In this document: positions 26,904 through 36,798 of the stretch, one piece after another
How the letters are laid out: the number at the start of each line of letters is the position of its first letter
How positions within the stretch are numbered: the stretch's first letter is position 1
DNA from: Sphingomonas sp. Leaf343
GTDB taxonomy: Bacteria; Pseudomonadota; Alphaproteobacteria; Sphingomonadales; Sphingomonadaceae
Assembly: GCF_001423765.1 (NCBI RefSeq)
Contig: NZ_LMPG01000011.1
Location: forward strand, 248,001-312,000
Length of the DNA: 64,000 nt
Direction: 5' to 3'
Translations under genes and position numbers: made by a program
Notes under the pieces: generated by a model
Told to the model about the DNA's origin: nothing
Database searches by the model: none
What the model saw: the letters and a program-made list of their open reading frames with translations, nothing else

Positions 26904-27236
26904 CTAGCGGTTTCCCAAACCGACGATATGCTCGAACACCGCCGGGTGCAGCGCCTTGCTGAACGCGCATCCGTACCGGACCTTATCCCGCCACGCGACC
27001 ACGGCCTCCAGCGGAGCCAGGCCCGGCAACGTCAGCCACACGATCGTGCCCGGCCACAGGGTAAAGCTCGTCTCCGCCCGAAAGCCCGACATCGACAGGT
27101 CGACGACGTCGATCTCGAATCTGGTCTGGCCCCGATCGCGCAGATGCGCGCGCATCTTCACCGCCCGACGCAGCGCGTGGCGGTGATCGTCTCCGGAGAC
27201 TTGCTCGAAGGGTGGCGTGAAGACGGGGCGTTCCAT
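26904..27236 (-). CDS. PilZ-domain protein
   Basis: 110 residues, essentially one PilZ domain. The c-di-GMP motifs appear as RRAVKMRAHLRD at the N-terminus and VDLSMSGFRAE (the D/N-x-S-x-x-G pattern), followed by the barrel strand WPGTIVWLTLPG. The start is ATG at 27236 (MERPVF); a GTG at 27251 adds five residues. The target is unknown. It diverges from sucC. Confidence 0.88.
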   Translation of the reverse strand: MERPVFTPPFEQVSGDDHRHALRRAVKMRAHLRDRGQTRFEIDVVDLSMSGFRAETSFTLWPGTIVWLTLPGLAPLEAVVAWRDKVRYGCAFSKALHPAVFEHIVGLGNR

Positions 27237-27320
27237 GCCGATGTTCTGCACCCGTAATGGTTATTTTTCGGCTAATGCCCCGGTGCCGTCGAAACGGACA
27301 GCACACGCGTCGAAGTTGCT

Positions 27321-27343
27321 CTATTGCAAACGGCATGCAATAG
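27321..27343. promoter_or_regulatory. Palindrome upstream of sucC
   Basis: CTATTGCA and TGCAATAG, a perfect 8-bp inverted repeat around 7 bp, about 100 bp before the sucC start. It has the form of an operator for a dimeric regulator of central carbon metabolism; the regulator is not identified here. Confidence 0.55.
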
Positions 27344-27446
27344 CATTGATGTCAGGGGTGGATTTGATCGGCACCCTGTGCTTTAGGGGCGCGCAAAGCC
27401 TCCAGACCCTCTCGCATGATGCGTAGCCAGAAAGGCGGACGATCCC

Positions 27447-28646
<1,200 letters not shown>

Positions 28647-28674
28647 GTCGCGCCTGACCTTTCGCGGTTCGGAG

Positions 28675-28700
28675 GGGCTCGGGCGGAAACGTCCGGGCCC
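28675..28700 (+). terminator. Intrinsic terminator after sucC
   Basis: GGGCTCGGGCGG and CGTCCGGGCCC form a stem around AAA, followed by TTCTTCGTT. It is about 30 bp past the sucC stop and separates sucC from etfBA. Confidence 0.65.
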
Positions 28701-28838
28701 TTCTTCGTTGACGCCGTACGGCAACGTCCAAATGCCGCTACGGCAAGTGCGTCCGGCCATACCGGACTTGCGAAAACAGCCTGTTTCTGCCTAGTGGCGA
28801 GCCGATACGGCCGTCGAATTTTGTGAGAGGGACGCTCG

Positions 28839-29588
28839 ATGAAGGTGCTGGTGCCGGTCAAGCGCGTGCTTGATTATAACGTGAAGCCCCGCGTGAAGGC
28901 GGACGGGTCGGGCGTCGACCTCGCCAACGTCAAGATGTCGATGAACCCGTTCGACGAGATCGCGGTCGAGGAGGCGATCCGGTTGAAGGATCGCGCCGGC
29001 GTGACCGAGATCGTCGTCGTGTCGATCGGCGAGCAGAAGTCGCAGGAGACGCTGCGCACCGCGCTGGCGATGGGCGCGGATCGCGCGATCCTAGTGACGA
29101 GCGACACGAAGGTCGAGCCGCTGGGCGTCGCCAAGATCCTCGCCAAAATCGTCGAGGAGGAACAGCCGCAGCTCGTCATCCTCGGCAAGCAGGCGATCGA
29201 CGACGACAACAACCAGACGGGTCAGATGCTCGCGGGCCTGCTCGGCTGGGCGCAGGGTACGTTCGCCAGCAAGGTCGAGATCGAGGGCGACACCGCCAAG
29301 GTGACGCGCGAAGTCGATGGCGGGCTGGAGACGGATGACCTGAAGCTGCCTGCGATCGTCACCACCGATCTGCGCCTGAACGAACCGCGCTACGCGTCGT
29401 TGCCGAACATCATGAAGGCGAAATCGAAGCCGATGGCGACGAAGACGGCCGCGGATTTCGGGGTCGACGTGACGCCGCGTCTGACGACGCTGAAGGTCGT
29501 CGAGCCGAACAAGCGCTCGGCCGGCATCAAGGTCGCCGATGTCGACGAACTGGTCATGAAGCTGAAGGCGATGGGAGTGGCGAAGTGA
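28839..29588 (+). CDS. etfB: Electron transfer flavoprotein, beta subunit
   Basis: 249 residues. With EtfA it carries electrons from acyl-CoA and other flavin dehydrogenases to the quinone pool through ETF-QO. Visible are [56 protein letters not shown] (adenine-binding) and [21 protein letters not shown] precedes the ATG. Its stop overlaps the etfA GTG start (GTGA). Confidence 0.97.
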   Translation: MKVLVPVKRVLDYNVKPRVKADGSGVDLANVKMSMNPFDEIAVEEAIRLKDRAGVTEIVVVSIGEQKSQETLRTALAMGADRAILVTSDTKVEPLGVAKILAKIVEEEQPQLVILGKQAIDDDNNQTGQMLAGLLGWAQGTFASKVEIEGDTAKVTREVDGGLETDDLKLPAIVTTDLRLNEPRYASLPNIMKAKSKPMATKTAADFGVDVTPRLTTLKVVEPNKRSAGIKVADVDELVMKLKAMGVAK

Positions 29589-30514
29589 AGACGCTGGTCT
29601 GGGTCGAGCATGACGGGTCTGCCGTCAAGGACGCCACGCTGTCCGCCGTCACGGCGGCATTGAAGCTGGGCGAGGTGCATCTGCTGGTCGCCGGTCAGGG
29701 TGTCGGCGGTGTCGCGGAGGCGGCGGCGAAGATCGCCGGCGTCGGCAAGGTGCATGTCGCGGACGACGCGGCCTATGCGCACGCGCTGGCGGAGAATGTC
29801 GCGCCGCTGGTCGTCGAGCTGATGGGCCACCACGACGCGTTCGTCGTGCCCGCCACGACGACGGGCAAGAACATCGCCCCGCGCGTCGCGGCGTTGCTCG
29901 ACGTGATGCAGATCAGTGAAGTCCTGTCGGTGGAAAGCGAGGACACCTTCACCCGGCCGATCTACGCCGGCAACGCGATCGCCACGGTGCAGTCGTCGGA
30001 TGCCAAGAAGGTGCTGACGATCCGCGGCACCGCCTTCGACAAGGCCGCGAGCGAAGGTGGCTCGGGCACGATCGAGGCGGTGGCCTCGACCGGCGACAAG
30101 GGGCTGTCGACCTTTGCCGGATCGGAAATCGCGGCGAATGCCCGGCCGGAGTTGACCAGCGCCAAGATCATCGTCTCGGGCGGTCGCGCGCTGGGATCGT
30201 CGGAACAGTTCCATGCGCTGATCGATCCGCTGGCGGATGCGCTGGGTGCGGGTGTCGGCGCTTCGCGGGCGGCGGTGGATGCGGGTTATGCGCCCAACGA
30301 TTATCAGGTCGGCCAGACCGGCAAGATCGTCGCACCGGAAGTCTATGTCGCGGTCGGTATCTCCGGCGCGATCCAGCATCTGGCGGGTATGAAAGATTCC
30401 AAGACGATCATCGCTATCAACAAGGACGAGGATGCGCCGATCTTTCAGGTGGCGGACCTCGGTCTGGTCGGTGACCTGTTCAAGGTGATCCCGGAACTGA
30501 CGGAAAAGCTGTAG
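29585..30514 (+). CDS. etfA: Electron transfer flavoprotein, alpha subunit
   Basis: 309 residues, GTG start overlapping the etfB stop. The FAD-binding C-terminal domain shows [56 protein letters not shown] and [20 protein letters not shown]. The last 35 bp overlap the end of the convergent desaturase gene. Confidence 0.97.
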   Translation: MKTLVWVEHDGSAVKDATLSAVTAALKLGEVHLLVAGQGVGGVAEAAAKIAGVGKVHVADDAAYAHALAENVAPLVVELMGHHDAFVVPATTTGKNIAPRVAALLDVMQISEVLSVESEDTFTRPIYAGNAIATVQSSDAKKVLTIRGTAFDKAASEGGSGTIEAVASTGDKGLSTFAGSEIAANARPELTSAKIIVSGGRALGSSEQFHALIDPLADALGAGVGASRAAVDAGYAPNDYQVGQTGKIVAPEVYVAVGISGAIQHLAGMKDSKTIIAINKDEDAPIFQVADLGLVGDLFKVIPELTEKL

Positions 30515-31439
30515 TCGCGTGGCGGGTTGGGCGGGGTCGCTCCACCCGCCGCAGCCCGGTACGCGGCACCAGCATCGCCGGCTCCTTCAGGTCCCAGACC
30601 AGCCCCAGCCGGCGCAGCGCCAGCAGCACCCACCAGCCGGGATCATGCTGACCCGGCTCCACTCCGAGCTTCGCCGACCCGGGCCACGCGTGATGGTTGC
30701 CGTGCCATGCTTCTCCGAAGGTGATGAGGGCGGCGGCGGGCAGGTCGTGGCCCTGTACGGCGACGTCATCGACGCTCCAACCCTGTGGTCCGTGGCGATG
30801 CGTCAGGTGTCCGACGAACCAGTGGCCGGTGACGCTGACGGCGACCCGCACAGGCACGCCCCAGACCAGCCACGGCAGCCCGCTAACCCAGAAGAACATT
30901 GCGGCCAGCGGTAGCTGCTGCAGCATCCATGTCGCCTCCAGCCAGCGTAGGACCCGATCACGGGCCAGCCGCTCCTCCAGCAGGAAGGCCGGCGGATGCG
31001 CCAGGATCAGGCGGCAGTGCATCTGCCACCACGCGTCCCGCAGCATCGTGGTGCGATGTGCGTGCAGATCGTGACACGCCGTCTGCCGCTGCGCCCAGTC
31101 CCGCGTGTCGTGCAAGCGTACCATTCCAAGCGGCCCAGCCATCCCGACCAGCGTGCCGAGATAGGCAAGCACCCGCTCCAGCCAACGTGGTGCGGAGAGG
31201 CTGCGATGGATCAGCAGGCGGTGAAGGCCGATGGAATGGCCAAGACACAGCGTCACGGCCGACGTACCGAAAAACAGCAATAGCGCGCCGAACGTGACGA
31301 AAAGCGGCGCGAGCATGACGGCGGAGAGCGTCATCCCGCCGATCCACAGCGAGCGAACGGGTGCCCATTCGATATGGCCGGCGACGGCGCAGCTTTCGTC
31401 ATCCACCTTCATCCTGTCCGTCGGACTGCATACCATCAT
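30480..31439 (-). CDS. Membrane acyl desaturase, partner of the ArsR-NTPase regulator
   Basis: 319 residues, diiron membrane desaturase (acyl-CoA/acyl-lipid type). Histidine boxes: GHSIGLHRLLIHRS, then HDTRDWAQRQTACHD in the place of the second box, and a late GEAWHGNHHAWPGS. About four membrane spans (for example TLSAVMLAPLFVTFGALLLF). It should introduce a double bond into membrane acyl chains. ATG at 31439. It diverges from the ArsR-NTPase gene across 80 bp with two operators, so it is probably repressed by that protein. Its 3' end overlaps etfA by 35 bp on the opposite strand. Confidence 0.88.
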   Translation of the reverse strand: MMVCSPTDRMKVDDESCAVAGHIEWAPVRSLWIGGMTLSAVMLAPLFVTFGALLLFFGTSAVTLCLGHSIGLHRLLIHRSLSAPRWLERVLAYLGTLVGMAGPLGMVRLHDTRDWAQRQTACHDLHAHRTTMLRDAWWQMHCRLILAHPPAFLLEERLARDRVLRWLEATWMLQQLPLAAMFFWVSGLPWLVWGVPVRVAVSVTGHWFVGHLTHRHGPQGWSVDDVAVQGHDLPAAALITFGEAWHGNHHAWPGSAKLGVEPGQHDPGWWVLLALRRLGLVWDLKEPAMLVPRTGLRRVERPRPTRHATTAFPSVPGSP

Positions 31440-31453
31440 CGTCTCCTAGGTAT

Positions 31454-31469
31454 TTAGGCAACCACCTAA
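31454..31469. promoter_or_regulatory. Operator 1, TTAGG-N6-CCTAA
   Basis: Perfect inverted repeat TTAGG/CCTAA with a six-base spacer, 14 bp before the desaturase start. It matches the ArsR-type operator layout and is repeated once more 41 bp away. Confidence 0.8.
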
Positions 31470-31494
31470 GCGATAAGCTGTTGGTTGTCGATGC

Positions 31495-31510
31495 TTAGGT
31501 AAGCGCCTAA
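31495..31510. promoter_or_regulatory. Operator 2, TTAGG-N6-CCTAA
   Basis: Second copy of the same inverted repeat, ending 9 bp before the ATG of the ArsR-NTPase gene. The centre-to-centre distance to operator 1 is 41 bp, close to four helical turns, so both sites face the same side of the DNA. Confidence 0.8.
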
Positions 31511-31519
31511 TTACCCTCT

Positions 31520-32359
31520 ATGCAGCGTATCTTCGAAGCCTTGTCCTCCTCCGTGCGCCGGAAGATCCTCGCCTACCTCAGCCATGCGGAGTTGAGTGCC
31601 GGCGAAATCGCCTCGCGCTTCTCGATGTCGAAACCGTCCATCTCCCAGCATCTTTCGGTGCTGGAGGCGGCGGGCCTCGTCACCAGCGAGAAGCGCGGGC
31701 AGTTCGTCTTCTACGCGATCGTTCCGGACAGCCTGACGAACACGCTCAACGGCTATGTGCAAGAAGTCTGCCCCGTGGCGTGTCCCCTGAAGCGCGAATT
31801 GGCGGCGCTGACCCCGTCGGACCGGCTGCACGTCATCACCGGTGGACCGGGGTCGGGCAAGTCGACGCTGATCGACGCGCTGGCCGCGGTCGGCGTGGCG
31901 ACCAGCGAGGAAGTCGGCCGCCGGATCATCCGGGAACAGGTGGCGGCGGGGGAGAATGCGCTGCCCTGGGGCGACCAGCGACGCTTCGCCAAGCTGATGC
32001 TGGCAGGCGAGACGGCGGCGCACGCGTTCGCGCTGGAGCGCGGGGAAACGGTGCTGCTCGATCGCGGCGTTCCCGATGTCGCCGGCTTCCTGCGGGTGTC
32101 GGGCATCGCAGTCCCCCCCGTACTGGACCGGGCGGCGCGCACGAACCGGTACAATCGCCGCGTCTTTCTCGCGCCGTTCTGGGCCGACATCTTCACGGAG
32201 GATGCGGAGCGGAAACAGTCGATGCAGCTCGCCGCCGCTACGGAGGCGATCATGCGGGCGACCTATGCCGAATATGGCTACACGATCGTCGAACTGCCGC
32301 GCGCGCCGGTGGCGGAGCGCGTCGCGTTCGTCCTCGATCACCTGAACGCGGCCGGATAG
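31520..32359 (+). CDS. ArsR-family repressor fused to a P-loop NTPase (AAA_28-like)
   Basis: 279 residues with two domains. Residues 1 to about 90 form an ArsR winged helix (FEALSSSVRRKILAYLSHAE, recognition helix SKPSISQHLSVLEAAGLV). Residues from about 102 form a P-loop NTPase with Walker A GGPGSGKST (108-116) and a later VLLDRGVPDVAGFLR. Two cysteines, C84 and C88 (CPVACP), lie in the linker and could sense metal or redox state. NTPases of this type are often nucleotide or small-molecule kinases. It starts 9 bp after operator 2 with no clear Shine-Dalgarno, and diverges from the desaturase. The frame is continuous through the junction, so the fusion looks real. Confidence 0.9.
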   Translation: MQRIFEALSSSVRRKILAYLSHAELSAGEIASRFSMSKPSISQHLSVLEAAGLVTSEKRGQFVFYAIVPDSLTNTLNGYVQEVCPVACPLKRELAALTPSDRLHVITGGPGSGKSTLIDALAAVGVATSEEVGRRIIREQVAAGENALPWGDQRRFAKLMLAGETAAHAFALERGETVLLDRGVPDVAGFLRVSGIAVPPVLDRAARTNRYNRRVFLAPFWADIFTEDAERKQSMQLAAATEAIMRATYAEYGYTIVELPRAPVAERVAFVLDHLNAAG

Positions 32360-32464
32360 CGGGGCCATCGCGAGCGGAAATTTTCGGGAGAGTCCCCGAT
32401 GCCGGGCGATCCCTGCCGTGACCGCAACACGATGTCCCAGGCGCCGCATCCCGGGCCGGCGCCG

Positions 32465-33523
32465 TCACGCGCCGGCCACAGCCGCAGGCGCGATCCCGTC
32501 CGCGAGCAGCGCGTGCAAAGCCGCTATGTGGCCGTTGTCGCGCGCGCCGCCTGCGTCCGATGTCATAACGACCGTCAGCGCCAGATCCGGAATGACATAG
32601 ACCATTTGCCCGCCATAGCCCCAGGCGAACCGAACGGGATGGCCGGCTGCCTCGCCGATGAACCAGCCATAGCCGTATCGTCCGCCGCTCCAGGGCGAAA
32701 TCGTGCGCGGCGTCCAGCTCTGCTCGATCCACGATGCGGGCAGCACGCGCTTGCCGTCGATGACGCCGCCGAGCCGGTACATTTCGCCGAAGCGGGCGAG
32801 TGCCCGTGGGCTCATCAGCATGTCATTCCCGCCGAAATAGATGCCCTGCCGATCACGGGGCCACGGCGGGATCGCGATACCCAGCGGGCGCGCGAGCCAT
32901 TCCCGGGCAAGATCATGGGTGCTGCGATCGGACGCCCTGGTCAGCATCGCGGACAGCAGGTGCGAGTTGCCCGTGGAGTAGAGCATGGCGCCACCCGGCT
33001 CGTCGACGAACGGACGCGACAACGCGTATCTCACCCAGTCCGGGCTCGATACCCAGCGGCCATAATTCTCGCCGGACGTGCGTTCGAGGCCAGCCTGCAT
33101 CGATAGCAGACTGCCGACCGTAAGCCGTCGGAGGCGAGCGTCGGGATCCGGCGGTGCGTCGCTCCGGAGCACGGACAGCACCGGCTGATCGATGCCGCTG
33201 AGGATGCCCCGCTGGATCGCGATACCGACCAGTGCCGACATCACCGATTTCGAGGCCGACTTGATGTTGACCGGACGATCGAGCGGTGGCCCGCCGTTGA
33301 AGCGATGTTCGGCCAGCGTCCGTCCGTTCCGAACCACGATGACAGCGCGCAGACGCGGGAGGTTCGCCGCCGTCCTGACCGCGGCGGCCATGATCTCCGG
33401 CTGCAGGCCGGTCGTCGGTCGCGACGTCGGGGACGGGAGAGAGGTTGCCGCGCCCGGACTATTCTCTCCATCGCACCCCGCCAGAACGAGCGCGGCGCCC
33501 GCTATGATCCGGATGGCGATCAT
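32465..33523 (-). CDS. Serine hydrolase of the beta-lactamase/PBP-like class C fold, lipoprotein
   Basis: 352 residues. The lipobox LVLAGC at the N-terminus predicts an acylated periplasmic lipoprotein. Catalytic motifs: SASK (S-x-x-K) in NIKSASKSVMSAL, YSTGN (Y-x-N) and a late WGYGG in place of the usual KTG/HTG. It probably acts as an esterase or amidase, not as a true beta-lactamase; the substrate is unknown. It is convergent with the ArsR-NTPase gene. Confidence 0.88.
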   Translation of the reverse strand: MIAIRIIAGAALVLAGCDGENSPGAATSLPSPTSRPTTGLQPEIMAAAVRTAANLPRLRAVIVVRNGRTLAEHRFNGGPPLDRPVNIKSASKSVMSALVGIAIQRGILSGIDQPVLSVLRSDAPPDPDARLRRLTVGSLLSMQAGLERTSGENYGRWVSSPDWVRYALSRPFVDEPGGAMLYSTGNSHLLSAMLTRASDRSTHDLAREWLARPLGIAIPPWPRDRQGIYFGGNDMLMSPRALARFGEMYRLGGVIDGKRVLPASWIEQSWTPRTISPWSGGRYGYGWFIGEAAGHPVRFAWGYGGQMVYVIPDLALTVVMTSDAGGARDNGHIAALHALLADGIAPAAVAGA

Positions 33524-33576
33524 CGGCGAAACCGATCGCCAACGCCGGCACGACGGACGTGAGCAGGGTTCAAGGG

Positions 33577-33810
33577 TCAGTTCGTACCCTGCCTGCGCGC
33601 TCCTGCGATCATCCTTTGCGCGATGGCTCGCACCCCGTTGTCGTCCTTGGTGGCGTCGCTGGCGGGATCACCGAGATGGCCGAGGCTCGCTTCCAGAAAG
33701 TCGAGCAATCCGGGATGTTGCCCCTCGACATATTCCATCAGCTTGAACAGCAGATGCTCGGTCGCAATCTCGCGTTGGCGGGTCTGGACGGTGCCGGCGT
33801 CGCTCATCAT
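33577..33810 (-). CDS. Small hypothetical protein
   Basis: 77 residues (MMSDAGTVQTRQREIATEHL at the start). AGGAGAG stands just before the double ATG, which supports translation. Helical and acidic, no membrane span, no family recognised. It ends 53 bp from the serine hydrolase start on the same strand. Confidence 0.6.
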   Translation of the reverse strand: MMSDAGTVQTRQREIATEHLLFKLMEYVEGQHPGLLDFLEASLGHLGDPASDATKDDNGVRAIAQRMIAGARRQGTN

Positions 33811-33966
33811 ACTCTCCTGACTGGAGGCAGCATAACGCACCGGCGGCGCATGGGTCCCCGTCATGTCTTGCACCCGATCCATCGCCCCGGACGACTTTGC
33901 GTCGACGGCAGCGATAACGGAAGCGGACCCGATGCGACCAACGTCGCGGCCCGTCGTTGAAGGCGA

Positions 33967-34152
33967 ATGGACAACGACCCTCTCGCCGCTGCGATCGAAC
34001 ATGCCCGGGCATTCGCGCAATCTCTCAACCCCGACGATTCGATCGACGGGAAGACCGGCTTTACCGTCGACAATCTCCTGGCCCTGATCGCCGCGGCAAC
34101 GCCTCCGACGCCCGAAGACAAGGTCGCCGACGAGCTGGGCGATCCGGCCTGA
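33967..34152 (+). CDS. Small hypothetical protein
   Basis: 61 residues (DPLAAAIEHARAFAQSLNPD, later VDNLLALIAAATPPTPEDK). The amphipathic helices and acidic tail look protein-like, but I do not recognise the family. It diverges from the previous small gene across 156 bp with no clear motif. Either of the two could be spurious; they are listed for completeness. Confidence 0.5.
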   Translation: MDNDPLAAAIEHARAFAQSLNPDDSIDGKTGFTVDNLLALIAAATPPTPEDKVADELGDPA

Positions 34153-34369
34153 CGCCTCCCTTTGCAGGCTGCGCGCGCGGCTGGAAGCAGCCTCGATCGC
34201 GCGGATCCAGGCGGCGATGGCCAACGGCGCGAAACCCCGTGCCGGCAATGGACGCCAGACATATTCCAATCTGCAAGTCGGCGCGTCACCGTTATCCTGG
34301 ACAAGGTGAGTGCCACCGATCAGCCGGACGGACGTGCCCGCAACGGGCGAACGCATGATCGGAAAAGCC

Positions 34370-34443
34370 TGGATGCCCCGTGAGGATTCGAACCTCAATT
34401 GACGGAGTCAGAGTCCGTAGTCTTACCTTTAGACGACGGGGCA
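34370..34443 (-). tRNA. tRNA-Gln (anticodon CUG)
   Basis: The minus strand folds as a full cloverleaf. The acceptor stem is TGCCCCG/CGGGGCA with the U1-A72 pair typical of tRNA-Gln. The anticodon stem ACGGA/TCCGT encloses loop CTCTGAC, anticodon CTG. The T-arm reads TGAGGTTCGAATCCTCA. Position 73 is T and CCA is encoded (34370-34372). It lies alone, upstream of and opposite to ppx. Confidence 0.97.
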
Positions 34444-34607
34444 ACAGGTGGGCGCGTCTAGGCGGGTGGGCGGTGCGTGTCAACGTCTTGCGTCGTAGGG
34501 CGCATCGGGGGGCGACTTGTCGCGGAGGCCGGTGCCCGCTAGGTTGATCGCCAAGCACCGGACGGGACCTCCCGCGACGGCAGAACAGAACAGAAAGATC
34601 ACGGCAC

Positions 34608-35645
34608 ATGGGGGATGTTTCCGCCCGATTGCCGTACCGGCAGGACCGTCCTGCCCGTCCGGCGCCCGCCCGGCCGCCACGCGGTCGCTGGCATGACGCG
34701 CACGCCTATGCGGCGCTGGACCTCGGCACCAACAATTGTCGCCTGCTGATCGCCCGCCCGCAGGGGCCGGGCTTCGCGATCGTCGACGCCTTTTCGCGGA
34801 TCGTGCGGCTGGGCGAGGGACTTGCCGCCAGCGGCCGGCTGAGCGACGCGGCGGTGGAGCGGACGATCGCGGCGCTTCGGGTGTGTGCCGACAAGCTGAA
34901 GCGGCGCAACGTCACGCTGGCGCGGTCGGTGGCGACCGAGGCGTGTCGGCGTGCGGTCAACGGCACCGCCTTTATCGAGCGGGTGCATGCCGAGACGGGC
35001 ATCCGCCTCGACATCATTTCCGCCGAGGAGGAGGCGCGACTCGCGGTACTGGGCTGCCACGCGCTGATCGAGCCGGGGCGCGGCCCGGCGCTGGTGTTCG
35101 ACATCGGCGGCGGATCGACCGAGCTGGTGCTGGTCGATACCGAGGGCCCTGCGCCGCGCGTGCTCGACTGGCATTCGGCACCATGGGGCGTGGTGTCGCT
35201 GACCGAGAGCGCGGGCGGCGGCGAGGATGCCGACGGGCGGGCGGAATCCTATGCGGCGATGCGCGCTTTGGTCGCCGACAGCATGGCGGTATTCGCGGCA
35301 CGCCTGCCGCGGGTCGCGCGGCCGCGGCTGCTCGGCACCAGCGGGACGGTGACGACGCTGGGCAGCGTGCATCTGGGGCTGTCGCATTACGACCGGTCGG
35401 CCGTCGACGGCATGATCGCGCCCGCCGCCGCGATGCGCGAGATTAGCCGATCGCTGGCGGAGAAATCGATCGCCGAACGCGCGAAGGTGGCGTGCATCGG
35501 CAACGAGCGCGCCGATCTGGTCGTCGCCGGCTGCGCGATCCTGGAGACGATCATGGATTTGTGGCCGGCGGAACGCCTCGGCATCGCCGACCGCGGTATC
35601 CGCGAGGGTATCCTGCGCAGCCTGATGGGAACGCCCAAGCCATGA
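34608..35645 (+). CDS. ppx: Exopolyphosphatase / pppGpp phosphohydrolase
   Basis: 345 residues of the ASKHA-type Ppx/GppA family, the short form without the C-terminal HD domain. Conserved regions: ALDLGTNNCRLLIA, ISAEEEARLAVLG, FDIGGGSTELVLVD and LLGTSGTVTTLGSVHLG. Hydrolyses polyphosphate or pppGpp. The N-terminal 33 residues are basic, Pro/Arg-rich and probably disordered, so the true start could be later. It overlaps rlmE as ATGA. Confidence 0.93.
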   Translation: MGDVSARLPYRQDRPARPAPARPPRGRWHDAHAYAALDLGTNNCRLLIARPQGPGFAIVDAFSRIVRLGEGLAASGRLSDAAVERTIAALRVCADKLKRRNVTLARSVATEACRRAVNGTAFIERVHAETGIRLDIISAEEEARLAVLGCHALIEPGRGPALVFDIGGGSTELVLVDTEGPAPRVLDWHSAPWGVVSLTESAGGGEDADGRAESYAAMRALVADSMAVFAARLPRVARPRLLGTSGTVTTLGSVHLGLSHYDRSAVDGMIAPAAAMREISRSLAEKSIAERAKVACIGNERADLVVAGCAILETIMDLWPAERLGIADRGIREGILRSLMGTPKP

Positions 35646-36322
35646 ATCGTAACGTGACTGGCGGCCGCAAGCGCGTGAAGACCGCGCGCGGCCGCACCGC
35701 CGCCTCGACCCGCTGGCTGGAGCGACAATTGAACGACCCGTATGTCCGTCGCGCCAAGGCGGAGGGGTATCGCAGTCGCGCGGCGTACAAGCTGCTGGAA
35801 CTGGACGAGCGGTTCGGCCTGTTGAAGGGATCGCGCCGCGTCCTCGATCTGGGGATCGCGCCGGGCGGATGGAGCCAGGTGGTGCGGCGCCGTTCGCCGG
35901 GGGCGCAGGTGGTCGGCATCGACCTGCTGCCGGTCGATCCGCTGGACGGCGTGACGATCCTTGAGATGGACTTCATGGACGACGCCGCACCCGCGAAGCT
36001 GAGCGAGGCGCTGGGCGGCGCGCCCGACCTCGTCCTGTCGGACATGGCGGCCAACACGGTCGGGCATCCCCAGACCGATGCGCTGCGGACGATGGGGCTG
36101 GTCGAAGCGGCGCTGGCGTTCGCCGTCGAGGTGCTGTCGCCGGGCGGCGCGTTCGTGGCGAAGGTGTTCGCGGGCGGCGCGGATTCGGAGCTCGTGGCGG
36201 AGATGAAGCGAAACTTCACGACGGTGAAGCACGCCAAGCCACCGGCAAGCCGCAAGGGTTCGGTGGAGTGGTTCGTGGTGGCGCAGGGGTTCAAGGGTAG
36301 GGCAGCGGATCAGCGCAGCTGA
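35642..36322 (+). CDS. rlmE: 23S rRNA (uridine-2'-O) methyltransferase
   Basis: 226 residues (RlmE/FtsJ). Methylates the ribose of U2552 in 23S rRNA. The K-D-K-E tetrad is visible: AAYKLLELDE, LSDMAANTVGH, FVAKVFAGG and GSVEWFVVA; SAM motif I is VLDLGIAPGGWSQV. The N-terminal basic tail is typical of alphaproteobacterial homologues. It is co-translated with ppx. The stop lies inside a perfect hairpin. Confidence 0.95.
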   Translation: MNRNVTGGRKRVKTARGRTAASTRWLERQLNDPYVRRAKAEGYRSRAAYKLLELDERFGLLKGSRRVLDLGIAPGGWSQVVRRRSPGAQVVGIDLLPVDPLDGVTILEMDFMDDAAPAKLSEALGGAPDLVLSDMAANTVGHPQTDALRTMGLVEAALAFAVEVLSPGGAFVAKVFAGGADSELVAEMKRNFTTVKHAKPPASRKGSVEWFVVAQGFKGRAADQRS

Positions 36323-36327
36323 TCCGC
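36305..36327 (+). terminator. Hairpin over the rlmE stop
   Basis: GCGGATCAGC and GCTGATCCGC form a perfect 10-bp stem with a three-base loop, spanning the rlmE stop codon. There is no T-tract. Confidence 0.5.
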
Positions 36328-36798
36328 GTCTTGGCCCGACCCGCGGCCGGCGAGCGCAGCCGGTCGACGGGCGACACGGCCATGCCCGCTTTGGTTCAAG
36401 CTGGGTAGCGCCATGCTCCGCTGATCCGGGTTGCTGTCCGAGTCAGGCTTGGTCAATCTTTTGGATACCGGCGAAGCGGTCGGTGCGGCGAGCGATCACG
36501 AGCGTCAGGCCCCGCCGTCGAGCCGAACACCAGCTTACCCGCTCGTCAACCCGGCGAACTCCGAGGTCTCGATGAGCAGAGGACGTCCCCGTCCCACGGC
36601 GAGGCCCCAGCATTCGCCGGGGCGACGGGCAGGCGGAAGGGGCGCACTCCCAAAGCCGCTACGGGAAGGTCCGGAGAGCCACCGCCAAGTCGCACGAAAA
36701 GTCAGAAGAGCGACACGGCTAAGCCGCGTCGTCGATCGAGCTAAAGCCCGCCGGCCGGCGTTCGCTTCAGGATCGCGAGGCGATCCTGAAGCTTCCGC
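36323..36798. other. 476-bp gap between rlmE and rpoZ without a supported gene
   Basis: The gap between convergent genes holds the right half of the rlmE hairpin, another copy of GCTGATCCG near 36419, and the rpoZ-side hairpin at 36765-36791. One open frame of 126 codons (36431-36811) is low-complexity Arg/Pro/Ser-rich and resembles a shadow frame, so I do not call it. I see no RNA gene. Confidence 0.6.
36765..36791 (-). terminator. Hairpin after rpoZ
   Basis: CTTCAGGATCGC and GCGATCCTGAAG form a perfect 12-bp stem with a three-base loop, eight bases past the rpoZ stop. A likely transcription end for rpoZ, although no T-run follows. Confidence 0.6.

Noticed and set aside
32465..33523. Antibiotic-resistance beta-lactamase
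   Set aside because: The SxxK and YxN motifs fit the broad serine hydrolase fold, but the third motif is WGYGG, not KTG, and the protein is a lipoprotein; resistance is not supported.
33577..34152. Toxin-antitoxin pair formed by the two small divergent genes
   Set aside because: They are divergent, not co-transcribed, and neither protein resembles a known toxin or antitoxin.
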